From: Clostridium formicaceticum
GTDB taxonomy: Bacteria > Bacillota > Clostridia > Peptostreptococcales > Natronincolaceae
Reading direction: 5' to 3'
DNA length: 64,000 bases
Assembly: GCF_001854185.1 (NCBI RefSeq)
Contig: NZ_CP017603.1
Coordinates: 3,782,001 to 3,846,000 of the forward strand
In this document: in pieces, positions 43,779-54,116 of the stretch
How the letters are laid out: every line of letters starts with the position of its first letter
Numbering within the stretch: the stretch's first letter is position 1
Notes under the pieces: model-generated
Databases searched by the model: none
What the model was told of the DNA's origin: nothing
What the model saw: only the letters and a program-made list of their open reading frames with translations
Position numbers and translations under genes: made by a program

Positions 43779-45074
43779 CTAATTAATTTTTTTAACAATA
43801 ATTCTTCGACCTTCTACTTTCACTACCTTTACTTTGCTTCCTGCTTCAATAAAAGCTCCTTCTGAAACGACATCCAGCAGTTCTCCCTGAATATCTATTG
43901 TGCCTGCTGGTCTTAACAAAGTAACTACAGTTCCCTCCATACCTTCATATTGACTATACCTATTGGTAGCACTATATCCCTCTTCTTTTTTCATCTGGGT
44001 ACCAAGAATAATCCTATCAAAGTGCTTACTTCTAGGTGCATACTTTAGCATCAAAATGAAAGCTATAATAGTTAAGATAAAGGATATCAGCAGAGAGACT
44101 ACAGCACTGAAGGGTGTAGCAGAGGCCATGACAATACTTATAATAATACAAATAATGCCACCTATTCCTGGAATGCCAAAACCAGGAGCAAAAGCTTCAA
44201 TTAACAACAGTAAAATTCCTACTAAAAACACCATAAGCACTGCCCATCCGGCATTACCAGCCAAAATAGCTCCCCCAAAGTAAAGTGCAAAGGATAAGAA
44301 GCTGACTGTCCCGCCTACCCCAAATCCAGCAGTAAACACCTCTAGCAATAGACCTATGAAACCTACTGTTAGTAAAACAGGCGCTACATAAGCACTGGTA
44401 ATGGTCTGGGCTAATCTCACTCTACTTGGTACTGGCATCTCAATAACATTCCCGTCGTGAATTTCCACAGCCGCTAGAATATCATTATAGCTTTCTCTTA
44501 CATGATCAGCAAATCCTATTTGCTTTGCCTGTTGGGTCGTTAGATTTAATAATCTGTTTTTCTCAACAATATCAGGTATTTCAATACTACTATCTGCCAT
44601 GGAAGCCACTAGCTCAGGGTCTCTCCCTTTTTCTTCTGCTACTGTCCTTAACAAGCTGGTCCAAAAGGATAAGGATTTTTCTGTATTGGGAACAGGTTCA
44701 GCTGAACCTATGGTGCTACCAGGAGCCATGATAATAGTATCTGCAGAAATCGTCAACAGTACTCCCGCTGACTCCGCCTTTGTATTTACAAAGGAAATCG
44801 TCGGCAAACCAGCTGTCATTATGGCTTTACTTATTTTCTCTGCAGAATCAATTCTACCTCCATAAGTATCTATTTCAAATATAATTGCCGCTACATCAGG
44901 ATCTCCCTTTACAATATTGATATTGTCCCTTACATACTCATATACCGCCGGCCCAATTTCTCCTCTTATTGGAATAACATAAACATTTTTCACTGTTATG
45001 TTTCCAATGGAGGAAAAGGGTAGAATTGAAAATACAAAAACAAAGATAAAAAAAGCAAGCCATCTTTTTTTCAT
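43779..45074 (-). CDS. NfeD-family membrane serine protease (YqeZ-like)
   Basis: The 431-residue protein has a signal peptide (residues 1-22), a ClpP-like protease domain (about 30-220) with the nucleophile Ser in NTKAESAGVLLTISAD, a membrane region of four or five helices (about 235-345) and a C-terminal OB-fold NfeD domain (about 365-431, GMEGTVVTLLRPAGTI). It works with flotillin in membrane organisation. AGAGGTGAGGTG precedes the ATG. Long-type NfeD, intact. Confidence 0.93.
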   Translation of the reverse strand: MKKRWLAFFIFVFVFSILPFSSIGNITVKNVYVIPIRGEIGPAVYEYVRDNINIVKGDPDVAAIIFEIDTYGGRIDSAEKISKAIMTAGLPTISFVNTKAESAGVLLTISADTIIMAPGSTIGSAEPVPNTEKSLSFWTSLLRTVAEEKGRDPELVASMADSSIEIPDIVEKNRLLNLTTQQAKQIGFADHVRESYNDILAAVEIHDGNVIEMPVPSRVRLAQTITSAYVAPVLLTVGFIGLLLEVFTAGFGVGGTVSFLSFALYFGGAILAGNAGWAVLMVFLVGILLLLIEAFAPGFGIPGIGGIICIIISIVMASATPFSAVVSLLISFILTIIAFILMLKYAPRSKHFDRIILGTQMKKEEGYSATNRYSQYEGMEGTVVTLLRPAGTIDIQGELLDVVSEGAFIEAGSKVKVVKVEGRRIIVKKIN

Positions 45075-45236
45075 TTTATCACCTCACCTCTTTCTTTAAG
45101 ATTATTATAACATTAATTAGTTCACTATTATAATAATTATGAAAAGATTATTCTATAGATTTTATCCTTTTATATCTATATTAATATATTTATACGCTTC
45201 TTCTATTCATTTTAAACGAAGTAATTCCCCTAGAAA

Positions 45237-45264
45237 AACTGCCTGTAGTTTGTACAGACAGTTA
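45237..45264 (-). terminator. Intrinsic terminator at the end of the endonuclease-like gene
   Basis: AACTGTCTGT and ACAGGCAGTT pair around a short loop on the minus strand, followed by TTTTTCTAGG. The stem begins at the stop codon of the upstream gene. Confidence 0.75.
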
Positions 45265-46395
45265 CTGAATTGTTATTGTTGCTGTAATAGGGTAGTGATC
45301 AGAAGCTCTGCTCTTTATTACATCATATTTAAGCGGTCTTAGTTGGGGATCGATAAAAATATAATCGATTCTACCAGATAAAACTGGAAGATCGAAGGTA
45401 GGCTCTTTCTGCTTACCAGTGGCGTAGCCAACATCCACAAGTCTTTTACTGAGGAATTGTACTTCCTTACTGTTGTGTCTTGCATTGAGATCTCCCACTA
45501 AAATAATATCATTAGAAAGCGTATCTAGATACTTAACAATCCCATTGATTTGTTTTTGACGTTCCTGTTGGTTTAATCCCAAATGCGTCACTAAAAAATT
45601 CAGCTTTGTACCCTCAACATCAATGACAGCATTCAATAATCCCCTTTGTTCCCTCCCGCTAGGCAAGTGAAGATTTTCATAGGATTCTATTGGATACTTA
45701 CTAAGAATGCCATTACCATATTTACCTCCTAGCAGATTGGCATTATGACCATAAACATATTCCATCGATAATTTTTCCGCCAGGTACTTAATTTGATCTT
45801 CAAACCTTGATCGAACCACACCATTATCTAATTCTTGCAGACCAATTACTTCAGCACCACTGTTTCTAATAACTTCAGCAATTTCATCTAAGGAATATTT
45901 GCCAAACAAGTTTCTTCCATGATGGATATTATAAGACATAATTTTCAAAGTATTTACCTTACCTCCATTGGATGGATCTTCTAGCATCATCACCTGAAGT
46001 GATCCTTCTTCTGCATCTTCTTTTTTTATCTCTTCTATTTCTATAGGTATCTTTATATTTCCACTTGAAACAAAAATCAATTCATCTATAGCCTGTAAAT
46101 TTTCGGTTTTATTCGTAATATAAAATATATTTTTCTTTAATTGGGGAGTTACTTTCGATAGGTAATCTTCTAAAACAAAGAAGTGGGTAAGATTTTTTTC
46201 ATTATTAAATGCCTCTACGGTTAGTTTATTAGTATTCTTATGGGTGATGATTTCTATATGAGAAATGGTTCCTTCATGCAGATATTTTATTCCTCTTATT
46301 TTGCCATCAACAGAGGGGTTTATTTTTAAAGTGAATCCAAATAAAAAAAAGATCATGACCATAAAAACGATGGGTATTTTTTTCTTTGTTGTCAT
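45262..46395 (-). CDS. Endonuclease/exonuclease/phosphatase family protein, membrane anchored
   Basis: The 377-residue protein has an N-terminal membrane helix (residues 8-25), a linker domain of about 120 residues, and a C-terminal EEP metal-dependent hydrolase domain (about 150-375) with KIMSYNIHHGRNLFG, VIGLQELDNGV, the ILVGDLNARHNSKEV core and the terminal SDHYPITATI. Such exported EEP proteins are nucleases or phosphodiesterases. Which substrate applies cannot be read. AAGGGGAC precedes the ATG. Monocistronic with its own terminator. Confidence 0.88.
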   Translation of the reverse strand: MTTKKKIPIVFMVMIFFLFGFTLKINPSVDGKIRGIKYLHEGTISHIEIITHKNTNKLTVEAFNNEKNLTHFFVLEDYLSKVTPQLKKNIFYITNKTENLQAIDELIFVSSGNIKIPIEIEEIKKEDAEEGSLQVMMLEDPSNGGKVNTLKIMSYNIHHGRNLFGKYSLDEIAEVIRNSGAEVIGLQELDNGVVRSRFEDQIKYLAEKLSMEYVYGHNANLLGGKYGNGILSKYPIESYENLHLPSGREQRGLLNAVIDVEGTKLNFLVTHLGLNQQERQKQINGIVKYLDTLSNDIILVGDLNARHNSKEVQFLSKRLVDVGYATGKQKEPTFDLPVLSGRIDYIFIDPQLRPLKYDVIKSRASDHYPITATITIQ

Positions 46396-46534
46396 GTAGA
46401 TGTCCCCTTTTGAAAATATTTAGATAATTTATTATAGCACAGGGACGAAATGTTTTATGTAAATGTTTTATAAGGAGTTACTTGTAAATATTCCCGTTTT
46501 TGTCTTTTGTTTGCAATAAAATTTACAATAAATG

Positions 46535-46555
46535 AACCCGGAATAAATCCGGGTT
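46535..46555 (-). terminator. Intrinsic terminator of the hinT-rpsU-yqeY group
   Basis: AACCCGGA pairs with TCCGGGTT in an 8-bp stem just beyond the yqeY stop; CATTTATTG follows on the minus strand. Confidence 0.65.
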
Positions 46556-46561
46556 ATCTTT

Positions 46562-47005
46562 TTATTGTAATTGCTGTTTAACAATTTGATTAACCGTCTT
46601 GCCATCAGCCCTACCTTTTACCTTAGGCAGAACAGCAGCCATTACTTTTCCCATTTCCTTCATAGAGTTTACACCCATTTCAGAAATAGTTTCCTCCACA
46701 ATACTGGTTACTTCTTCCTCTGAAAGTTGTTGAGGTAAATATTGTAGTAGCACAGCTATCTCCCCTTGGGTTTGTTCCACAAGGTCTTGTCTACCACCTT
46801 TTTCAAACTCTTCAGCAGCATCTTTTCTTTGTTTCAATTGTCTTGAAATAATTTCAATGATATCCTGCTCTTCAAGCTCTACTCTTTTATCTACTTCAAT
46901 CTGCTTTATTTCAGATCTTATTAAAGTAATAACATTTTTGCGAAGTTGATCTTTTGTTTTCATGGCTTCTTTAAGATCATTCGTTAATCTTTCTTTGAGG
47001 GACAT
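46562..47005 (-). CDS. yqeY: GatB/YqeY domain protein
   Basis: The 147-residue helical protein resembles the C-terminal tRNA-binding domain of GatB. It has SLKERLTNDLKEAMKTKDQL at the start, EIISRQLKQRKDAAEEFEKG in the middle, and MGKVMAAVLPKVKGRADGK near the end. It is found downstream of rpsU throughout Firmicutes; a role in tRNA amidation or quality control is assumed only by similarity. ATG at 47005 follows AGAGGTGA; a GTG start three codons earlier is rejected. Confidence 0.93.
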   Translation of the reverse strand: MSLKERLTNDLKEAMKTKDQLRKNVITLIRSEIKQIEVDKRVELEEQDIIEIISRQLKQRKDAAEEFEKGGRQDLVEQTQGEIAVLLQYLPQQLSEEEVTSIVEETISEMGVNSMKEMGKVMAAVLPKVKGRADGKTVNQIVKQQLQ

Positions 47006-47033
47006 CCTTTTCACCTCTACTTGAATAAGATAC

Positions 47034-47216
47034 TTAGAACTTTTTAGTGTTTTTTCTGCGTGCAGCTTCAGCTTTTTTCTTACGCTTTACACTTGGCTTT
47101 TCATAATGCTCTCTTTTTCTTACTTCAGATAATACCCCAGACTTAGCGCATTGTTTTTTGAATCTACGAAGCGCATTATCTAGCGATTCATTTTCTCTAA
47201 TTTTCACTTCTGACAT
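47034..47216 (-). CDS. rpsU: 30S ribosomal protein S21
   Basis: The 60-residue protein has [20 protein letters not shown] and the basic [20 protein letters not shown] end, diagnostic of S21. It binds the small subunit near the mRNA start site. ATG at 47216 is preceded by GGAGGGAG; an upstream in-frame ATG is rejected. rpsU-yqeY is the usual order. Confidence 0.97.
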   Translation of the reverse strand: MSEVKIRENESLDNALRRFKKQCAKSGVLSEVRKREHYEKPSVKRKKKAEAARRKNTKKF

Positions 47217-47347
47217 TTTACTTCTCCCTCCCTCCGCGAGCACCCGCTGTGCTTGATGTATAGCAGCATAAATGCTATATTTGCAAGTGGGATTAATACA
47301 ATACTTTGTTATTATACATTAAAAATAAAGGTGATGCAATATAAATT

Positions 47348-47695
47348 TTAGCCTGGTGGCCATAACATTTGTCTTCCACCTAATAGATGAAAGTGAAGAT
47401 GATCCACCGTCTGACCTCCCTGTTTTCCACAGTTATTTACAATCCTAAATCCTTCTTCTTTAATACCTAATTCTACTGACAAGTCTTGTATCACCTTAAA
47501 TATTTGAGGAAGAATCTCTTGTCGATCTTCTTCTGTGACATGCGCCATAGACTGGATATGTTTTTTAGGAATCACCAACAAGTGATTAGGGGCTGCCGGC
47601 TGAATATCTTTAAAAGCCACAACTTTATCATCTTCATATAAAATTGTAGCTGGTATTTCTCCCTTTACAATTTTGCAAAAGATGCACTCTGACAT
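47348..47695 (-). CDS. hinT: HIT-family nucleotide hydrolase
   Basis: The 115-residue protein has CIFCKIVKGEIPATILYEDD at the start and the histidine triad HLHFHLLGG near residue 99, preceded by GGQTVD. It hydrolyses purine nucleotide phosphoramidates. AGGAGGTG precedes the ATG. It lies between mtaB and rpsU on the same strand. Normal length. Confidence 0.95.
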   Translation of the reverse strand: MSECIFCKIVKGEIPATILYEDDKVVAFKDIQPAAPNHLLVIPKKHIQSMAHVTEEDRQEILPQIFKVIQDLSVELGIKEEGFRIVNNCGKQGGQTVDHLHFHLLGGRQMLWPPG

Positions 47696-47772
47696 AATAC
47701 ACCTCCTTACACATTACCTTCATAATTTATTATTCAACAGAAAAGAGAAAATTCCTTTAATTTTTAAAAATT

Positions 47773-49074
47773 TTATAGGATTTCTCCTACAATAAATTCT
47801 CCCTTAAAGGTTTCTAAAGAGACCTTCTCCAGCTTTCCTTCTAAAGGATAATCTCCTTTTACTAATACTTTTAAATAGTTATCAGTAAAACCTTCCATAT
47901 ATCCTTCCATTTCCTTAGAAGCTGTTTCAAACAATACAGTTTTCACCTTACCAATAAACTGTTGATAATAATTGGTCTGCAACTGATTTCCTAGAGCAAT
48001 TAATTTTTCACTTCTTAGATGCTTTGTTTTCCCCTCCACCTGTTCTTTAAAATCTGCTGCAGGTGTACCTTTTCTAGGAGAATATTTAAAAACATGAATA
48101 CTACTAAAAGCCATTTCTTTTACAAAATCATAGGTTTCCTGAAAATCCTCTTCAGTCTCCCCAGGAAAACCTACAATGATATCTGTTGTTAAAGCCACCA
48201 GTGGATAAACCTGACGAATTTTCTTTACAATTTCTCTATATTCTCCAGTTGTATATTTTCTATTCATTCTCTTTAAAATTTTGTCGCAACCACTTTGCAA
48301 AGACAAATGAAAGTGCTCACAAACCTTCGATAAACTAGAAAGTTGTTGCAAAAAATCATCTGTAAAAAGCGTAGGCTCTAAAGAACTTAACCTGATTCTT
48401 TCTAATCCATCAATAGCATTGACTTCCTTTAGTAAATCTGTCAAAGCATTTTTTTCTTTAAAATCTTTTCCATAGGATGCCACATGTATACCTGTTAACA
48501 CCACTTCTTTAAATCCATTTGCTGTTAAATCTTTAATTTCCTGAATCACTTCTAGTTTTTTCCTGCTTCTAATAGGCCCTCTAGCGTAGGGAATAATACA
48601 GTAGGCACAATACTGATTGCACCCCTCCTGTATTTTCAAAAAGGCCCTTGTTTTTTCTTTTATATCCCTGATGGACATTTCTTCAAATTCTTTCACCTTC
48701 ATAATGTCATCAACCATGTTAATTTTCTCACCAGGCTCACAGCTTTCTACTAAATCAACAATTTTGCTTCTGTCATTGGTACCAATAACAATATTTACCC
48801 CTTCTACCTCTAGAACTTCTTCTGGGGCAGTTTGAGCATAACAACCTACAACCCCAATAATAGCATCAGGGTTGCTTCTTTTTACTCTACGGATAAACTG
48901 TCTTGACTTTTTATCTCCAATATTGGTTACAGTACATGTATTAATCACATAAACATCTGCTGCTTGGGTATCGGCTACAATCTCATAACCCGCCTTTTCA
49001 AATAACTCGCTCATGGCCTGGGTTTCATATTGATTGACTTTACAACCTAAAGTATGAAAAGCTACCTTTTTCAC
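47773..49074 (-). CDS. mtaB: tRNA t6A37 methylthiotransferase MtaB
   Basis: Radical SAM enzyme that converts t6A to ms2t6A at tRNA position 37. The 433-residue protein has the N-terminal UPF0004 domain with Cys in TLGCKVNQYETQAMSELF, NTCTVTN and GCYAQTAPEE, the radical SAM Cys triad in KIQEGCNQYCAYCIIPYARG (about 147-166), and a C-terminal TRAM domain. A GTG start with AGGAGG upstream is used. It is 3 bp downstream of rsmE, so they share an operon. Confidence 0.95.
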   Translation of the reverse strand: MKKVAFHTLGCKVNQYETQAMSELFEKAGYEIVADTQAADVYVINTCTVTNIGDKKSRQFIRRVKRSNPDAIIGVVGCYAQTAPEEVLEVEGVNIVIGTNDRSKIVDLVESCEPGEKINMVDDIMKVKEFEEMSIRDIKEKTRAFLKIQEGCNQYCAYCIIPYARGPIRSRKKLEVIQEIKDLTANGFKEVVLTGIHVASYGKDFKEKNALTDLLKEVNAIDGLERIRLSSLEPTLFTDDFLQQLSSLSKVCEHFHLSLQSGCDKILKRMNRKYTTGEYREIVKKIRQVYPLVALTTDIIVGFPGETEEDFQETYDFVKEMAFSSIHVFKYSPRKGTPAADFKEQVEGKTKHLRSEKLIALGNQLQTNYYQQFIGKVKTVLFETASKEMEGYMEGFTDNYLKVLVKGDYPLEGKLEKVSLETFKGEFIVGEIL

Positions 49075-49077
49075 AAA

Positions 49078-49836
49078 TTAACCTCCTAAATCTCCTAACA
49101 CATACATTAGTATACTTAATACTGTAAAACCAGCGGTTTCCGTCCTAAGAATTCTAGGCCCTAAAGTAATGGAATGAATCGTTTTATCCTTCGCTAAATC
49201 TATTTCCTCTTCTTCAAAACCACCCTCTGGTCCAATCCATATTCCGATTTTCTTTATATTTTCTGTAACCAAAGAAGTCAACAATCCTTTGATACCTTGC
49301 GATGCTTCTTTTTCATAAGCAATGATATTCAGATCATTTTCTTGAGCCTTTTGTAACGCTTCCTTTAATGAAAGAGGAAAGTGGATGGAAGGAATTACAC
49401 CACGTTTACTTTGTTTAGCTGCTTCCATGGCGATTTTTTGCCATCTTTCTACTTTTTTTTCTTTATCTTTATCGTCTTTAAATTGTACAACCGTTCTACT
49501 GGTAATAATCGGAACGATGGACTTAATTCCCATTTCTGTTGTTTTTTGAATGATTAATTCCATTTTTGTAGCTTTAGGTATAGATTGATAAAGGATGACT
49601 TCAATAGGCGCTTCAGTCTTTAAAGGCATCTGCTCTTCAATAGAAAGTAGGACTTCTTGCTTTGATATACGTTTTATCTTTCCTATATACCCATACTTTT
49701 CCCCATCACAGACCTCCACCAAGTCTCCTTCCGAGAGTCTTAGCACTTTTGAAATATGCTTTACATCTTCTCCAGCAATCGTAATCTCATTTGTAGGCAA
49801 ATGAACATCAGCAGCATTTACAAAAAACCTATTCAT
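49078..49836 (-). CDS. rsmE: 16S rRNA (uracil1498-N3)-methyltransferase RsmE
   Basis: The 252-residue SPOUT enzyme has an N-terminal PUA-like domain (about 1-70, with EDVKHISKVLRLSEGDLVEV) and a C-terminal knot domain with KATKMELIIQKTTEMGIKSI, IGPEGGFEEEEI and LGPRILRTETA (about 210-240), typical of RsmE. ATG at 49836 overlaps the prmA stop by 8 bases and uses AAAGGGTGG as ribosome binding site, all within prmA; a GTG three codons earlier is less likely. Confidence 0.95.
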   Translation of the reverse strand: MNRFFVNAADVHLPTNEITIAGEDVKHISKVLRLSEGDLVEVCDGEKYGYIGKIKRISKQEVLLSIEEQMPLKTEAPIEVILYQSIPKATKMELIIQKTTEMGIKSIVPIITSRTVVQFKDDKDKEKKVERWQKIAMEAAKQSKRGVIPSIHFPLSLKEALQKAQENDLNIIAYEKEASQGIKGLLTSLVTENIKKIGIWIGPEGGFEEEEIDLAKDKTIHSITLGPRILRTETAGFTVLSILMYVLGDLGG

Positions 49837-50782
49837 GCTTTCCACCCTTTACTTTGGAAACAATAGCTGCCCACTCTCCCATGGTCTCTACCTTTAAAAC
49901 ATCTAACCCAACAGATATTAGGTTCTCCTTTACAGCATCAACCTTATCTAAGATAATTCCTGACGCAATAAATGTACCATCCTCCGTTAAAAAGCTTTTT
50001 ATATCTTTACTTAAAATCATAATAATTTCTGCAATAATATTGGCAACAACAACATCTGCTTTTTCAGTTACAACCTCCATAAGATTTCCTCTTCGAATAC
50101 TTACTATGTTCTCAACAGCATTTAACTTTACATTATTTGCTGTTGCGTCTACCGCCACCTCATCGATATCTACAGCTATGACTTTTTCAGCCCCTAGCTT
50201 TGCTGCAGTAATCGCTAAGATCCCGCTGCCACAACCGATATCAAAAACAGTTGTATTTTCCTTCACATAGTTTTCCAGCTCCATTACGCACATCATAGTG
50301 GTTTCATGGGTGCCTGTTCCAAAAGCCATCCCAGGATCCATTTCTATCACTAATTCCCCTTGTTTTTGCTCATAAATCTCCCACGTTGGCTTAATCACAA
50401 TATTTTTTCCGAGTTTTGTAGTCTTATAATACTTTTTCCAAGAATGGCTCCAATCTTCTTCATGTACCTCTAGGGTAGTTACTTCTCCTATGCCAATGTC
50501 TAAACCATACTCTGGTAAAAGTGCCACCAACTGCCTAATTTCTTCTATTTTATCTATTAACACAGGGCTTTCTGGTAAGTATCCCTTCACAATTGCACCT
50601 TCATAAAGATTTTGGAAAATAGATTCATCCACATAATCCCATGAGTTTTCGTCCTTCTCTAGGAAGTTCAAATCATTAGGATCTTCAATCACAACGCCGG
50701 CTACCCCGGCATCATAGAGGATATTAGAAACTGCTTCCACTGCCTCTGTCGTGGTTTTTATCGAAACCTCAACCCATTCCAT
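49829..50782 (-). CDS. prmA: Ribosomal protein L11 methyltransferase
   Basis: Trimethylates ribosomal protein L11. The 317-residue protein has the substrate-binding N-terminal domain (MEWVEVSIKTTTEAVEAVSN) and a Rossmann methyltransferase domain with DPGMAFGTGTHETTMMC (about 168), VFDIGCGSGILAITAAKLGA (about 190) and VVANIIAEII. AAGGATG is upstream of the ATG. dnaJ-prmA-rsmE-mtaB order is conserved; a terminator separates it from dnaJ. Confidence 0.96.
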   Translation of the reverse strand: MEWVEVSIKTTTEAVEAVSNILYDAGVAGVVIEDPNDLNFLEKDENSWDYVDESIFQNLYEGAIVKGYLPESPVLIDKIEEIRQLVALLPEYGLDIGIGEVTTLEVHEEDWSHSWKKYYKTTKLGKNIVIKPTWEIYEQKQGELVIEMDPGMAFGTGTHETTMMCVMELENYVKENTTVFDIGCGSGILAITAAKLGAEKVIAVDIDEVAVDATANNVKLNAVENIVSIRRGNLMEVVTEKADVVVANIIAEIIMILSKDIKSFLTEDGTFIASGIILDKVDAVKENLISVGLDVLKVETMGEWAAIVSKVKGGKHE

Positions 50783-50914
50783 CCTATCACATCCTTAAAT
50801 AATATCCCATTATATTAATGGTATTATACCCAGTATTTCTCAAAATACTTTTCTTCATGAAGAAATTTTTTCTTTGCTGTACTTATGTAACCACCATTTC
50901 CTATGTGTTATAAT

Positions 50915-50940
50915 AAAATCACTCTAAACAGAGTGATTTT
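50915..50940 (-). terminator. Intrinsic terminator downstream of dnaJ
   Basis: AAAATCACTCT and AGAGTGATTTT form a perfect 11-bp stem with a 4-base loop, followed by ATTATAAC on the minus strand. Confidence 0.8.
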
Positions 50941-50954
50941 ATTATAGTATTTTA

Positions 50955-52085
50955 TTACTGCACGCCAAATACATCCTTTACTTTATCAAAAAATGACTTT
51001 CTATTTTGATGTATTTCCTCTCCGCTTTCCGCCGCAAATTGCTTCAACATCTCTTTTTGTTTTTCTGTTAAATTTTTAGGGGTTTCTACAACAACCTTGA
51101 CATATTGATCCCCTTTTCCATAACCCTTAGGATTTTGAATACCCTTGCCTCTTAAACGGAAAATGGTTCCGCTTTGCGTGCCTTCAGGAATCTTATATTT
51201 TACCTTACCTTCTAAAGTTGGTACTTCTAAATCTTCCCCTAAGGCTGCCTGTACAAAGGTGATAGGTATCTCACATAAAACATTATAGCCGTCTCTTTCG
51301 AAAATTTTATGAGGCAATACCCTTAAGATCACATACAAATCTCCATAGGGTCCCCCCTTTAGTCCAGGTTCTCCTTCACCACGCAGGGGTATGATAGATC
51401 CATTGTCTACACCAGCAGGAATTTTAACTTTAATCTTTTTGCGTTTTCTTTCCTTCCCCTTCCCTTTACAGGTTGGACAAGGGCTTTCAATAATCTGTCC
51501 ATCGCCTCCACATTGGTCACATGCCTTTACATTAACGATTTGTCCTAAAGGCGTTCTTTGGACATAGCGTACTTCTCCTGTTCCTTTACAATGGGCACAG
51601 GTTTTTTTAGAAGTTCCTGGTTTAGCGCCACTACCATTACAAGTTTGACAGTTTTCATATTTATGAAACTCCACTGTCTTTTCTGTACCAAAAGCGGCTT
51701 CTTCAAAGCTAATACTTTGCTCATACTTTATATCAGCACCCTTTTGAGGACCACTTCGTCGTCTTGAGGAAAAACCTCCTCCAAACATGTCAAAGATATC
51801 TCCAAAAATATCCTCAAAACCACCGAAGCCAGCATGACCATCAAAACCGCCACCAGCACCATTCATACCCGCATGACCAAATTGATCATACCGCTGTTTT
51901 TTCTCTGGAGAACTTAATACCTCATAGGCCTCATTGAGCTCCTTGAATTTTTCTTCTGCAACTTGATCTCCAGGATTTCTATCAGGATGATATTTCATCG
52001 CTAGTTTTCTATAGGATTTTTTTATCTCTTCAGGGCTGGCATTTTTATCTACACCCAGCACTTCATAATAGTCTCTTTTACTCAC
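50955..52085 (-). CDS. dnaJ: Chaperone DnaJ
   Basis: Type I Hsp40 co-chaperone. The 376-residue protein has the J domain with [10 protein letters not shown] (residues 31-40), a Gly/Phe-rich linker (about 75-110), four zinc repeats ([32 protein letters not shown], about 146-210) and the C-terminal substrate-binding domains. GTG start with GGCGGTGG upstream. Downstream of dnaK with a 148-bp gap containing a hairpin. Confidence 0.97.
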   Translation of the reverse strand: MSKRDYYEVLGVDKNASPEEIKKSYRKLAMKYHPDRNPGDQVAEEKFKELNEAYEVLSSPEKKQRYDQFGHAGMNGAGGGFDGHAGFGGFEDIFGDIFDMFGGGFSSRRRSGPQKGADIKYEQSISFEEAAFGTEKTVEFHKYENCQTCNGSGAKPGTSKKTCAHCKGTGEVRYVQRTPLGQIVNVKACDQCGGDGQIIESPCPTCKGKGKERKRKKIKVKIPAGVDNGSIIPLRGEGEPGLKGGPYGDLYVILRVLPHKIFERDGYNVLCEIPITFVQAALGEDLEVPTLEGKVKYKIPEGTQSGTIFRLRGKGIQNPKGYGKGDQYVKVVVETPKNLTEKQKEMLKQFAAESGEEIHQNRKSFFDKVKDVFGVQ

Positions 52086-52200
52086 CTTACCACCGCCCTT
52101 TCACTATATTTATTATAGGATGACAGGCTTTTAACCATAAATCATATTATATTGCAGTTTATTGATTTAATCAACCAATTTTATTTTATAAAGTTATCAA

Positions 52201-52230
52201 GTATGAGGACACCTCAAGGTGTCCTCATAC
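52201..52230 (-). terminator. Stem between dnaK and dnaJ
   Basis: GTATGAGGACACCT pairs with AGGTGTCCTCATAC, a perfect 14-bp stem with a 2-base loop right after the dnaK stop. It lacks a strong T-run, so it may attenuate or stabilise transcripts between dnaK and dnaJ rather than fully stop them. Confidence 0.6.
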
Positions 52231-52233
52231 TAT

Positions 52234-54063
52234 CTATTTGTTTTCATCATCCTTAACTTCTTCGTATTCTGCATCTACTACATTTTCATCCTTTTGTTCA
52301 CCAGCTTCAGCTCCTTGCTGGGCCTCTTGTGCTTGTTGATACATTTGCTGAGAAATGGCATGGAAGGCATTGTTTAAATCTTCGATGGCCTTCTTGATTT
52401 CTTCAGTGTTATCAGCTTCTAATGCTTTTTTAAGTTTTTCTACTTCTGCTTTTACTTTATCTTCATCTTCTTTATTGATTTTTCCTTCCATTTCCTTTAA
52501 GGTCTTCTCTGTTTGATAAATCAATGTATCTGCTTGATTACGTACTTCTACTTTTTCTTTACGCTTCTTATCTTCCTCTGCAAATTGTTCAGCTTCCTTT
52601 ACCTTTGCTTCAATATCTACATCTGAAAGATTGGTAGAAGCAGTAATCGTAATTTTTTGTTCTTTACCAGTGCCTAAATCCTTAGCAGAAACATTTACGA
52701 TACCATTAGCATCTATATCAAAGGTTACTTCGATTTGAGGAACACCTCTTGGGGCTGGTGGAATACCAGATAATTCAAACCTTCCCATGGTGATATTATC
52801 AGCAGCCATTTGTCTCTCACCCTGTAATACATGGATATCTACCGCTGGCTGATTATCAGCTGCAGTGGAGAAGGTTTGGCTTTTCTTTGTAGGGATGGTT
52901 GTGTTTCTTTCAATAAGCTTTGTAAATACACCACCTAAAGTTTCAATACCTAAGGATAGTGGTGTTACGTCTAATAATAAAACATCTTTTACTTCACCAG
53001 TTAATACGCCAGCTTGAATCGCAGCACCAATGGCTACACATTCATCAGGATTAATACCTTTATGAGGATCTTTGCCAGTGATTTTCTTCACTGCTTCTTG
53101 CACTGCTGGAATTCTAGTAGAGCCTCCAACTAAAATTATTTTATCTAATTCCTGTGGTGAAAGTCCTGCATCGTCTAAAGCTTTTCTCATAGGTTCTAAT
53201 GTTTTTTCTACTAAGTGGGCAGATATTTCTTCAAATTTTGATCTTGTTAAGTCCATATTTAAATGCTTTGGTCCACTATTCGTAGCTGTAATAAAAGGTA
53301 AGTTTACATTACTGCTCATTGTGCTAGAAAGCTCTTTTTTCGCCTTTTCAGCTGCTTCCTTCAGACGTTGTAAAGACATTTTATCTTGTCTTAAATCGAT
53401 ACCTTCTTGCTTTTTAAATTCTTCTGCAATATAGTCCATAATCACTTGGTCAAAGTCGTCTCCACCTAGATGATTATTTCCATGGGTTGCTAATACCTCA
53501 AAAACCCCATCCCCTAGTTCTAGAATGGATACGTCAAAAGTACCTCCACCTAAGTCATATACCAATATCTTTTGCTGTTGATCTGTCTTATCTAATCCAT
53601 AGGCTAGAGAAGCTGCTGTAGGCTCATTGATAATTCTTTGTACGTTTAAGCCTGCAATTTTTCCAGCATCCTTTGTCGCTTGTCTTTGGCTATCTGTAAA
53701 GTATGCTGGTACAGTTATAACAGCATCTGTTACCTTTTGTCCTAAGTAACTTTCAGCATCCGCCTTTAGTTTTTGCAGAATCATGGCAGATATGTCCTGC
53801 GGTGTATAGGCCTTTTCATCAATATTTACTTTATGATCAGTCCCCATATGTCTTTTAATGGATAAAATTGTTTTGTCTGGATTGGTAATAGCCTGTCTTT
53901 TTGCAGGCTCTCCTACAATTCTTTCGCCATCTTTACCAAAAGCAACAATGGAGGGTGTTGTACGGTTTCCTTCAGAATTTGGTATAACAACTGGTTCTCC
54001 TCCTTCTAACACTGCTACGCATGAGTTGGTTGTACCTAAGTCTATACCTATTACTTTACTCAT
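52234..54063 (-). CDS. dnaK: Chaperone DnaK (Hsp70)
   Basis: The 609-residue Hsp70 has [18 protein letters not shown] at the N-terminus, ATPase signatures [14 protein letters not shown] (about 169-182) and [15 protein letters not shown] (about 310), a linker [19 protein letters not shown], the substrate-binding domain and an acidic EEV-like tail ([13 protein letters not shown]). GGAGGAAA precedes the ATG. It is the third gene of hrcA-grpE-dnaK-dnaJ and is expected to be heat-induced through CIRCE. Confidence 0.98.
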   Translation of the reverse strand: MSKVIGIDLGTTNSCVAVLEGGEPVVIPNSEGNRTTPSIVAFGKDGERIVGEPAKRQAITNPDKTILSIKRHMGTDHKVNIDEKAYTPQDISAMILQKLKADAESYLGQKVTDAVITVPAYFTDSQRQATKDAGKIAGLNVQRIINEPTAASLAYGLDKTDQQQKILVYDLGGGTFDVSILELGDGVFEVLATHGNNHLGGDDFDQVIMDYIAEEFKKQEGIDLRQDKMSLQRLKEAAEKAKKELSSTMSSNVNLPFITATNSGPKHLNMDLTRSKFEEISAHLVEKTLEPMRKALDDAGLSPQELDKIILVGGSTRIPAVQEAVKKITGKDPHKGINPDECVAIGAAIQAGVLTGEVKDVLLLDVTPLSLGIETLGGVFTKLIERNTTIPTKKSQTFSTAADNQPAVDIHVLQGERQMAADNITMGRFELSGIPPAPRGVPQIEVTFDIDANGIVNVSAKDLGTGKEQKITITASTNLSDVDIEAKVKEAEQFAEEDKKRKEKVEVRNQADTLIYQTEKTLKEMEGKINKEDEDKVKAEVEKLKKALEADNTEEIKKAIEDLNNAFHAISQQMYQQAQEAQQGAEAGEQKDENVVDAEYEEVKDDENK

Positions 54064-54116
54064 TTTTGTTTCCTCCTTCTAAATTTATCATTGTATATAA
54101 TTATTGATAGCATGCT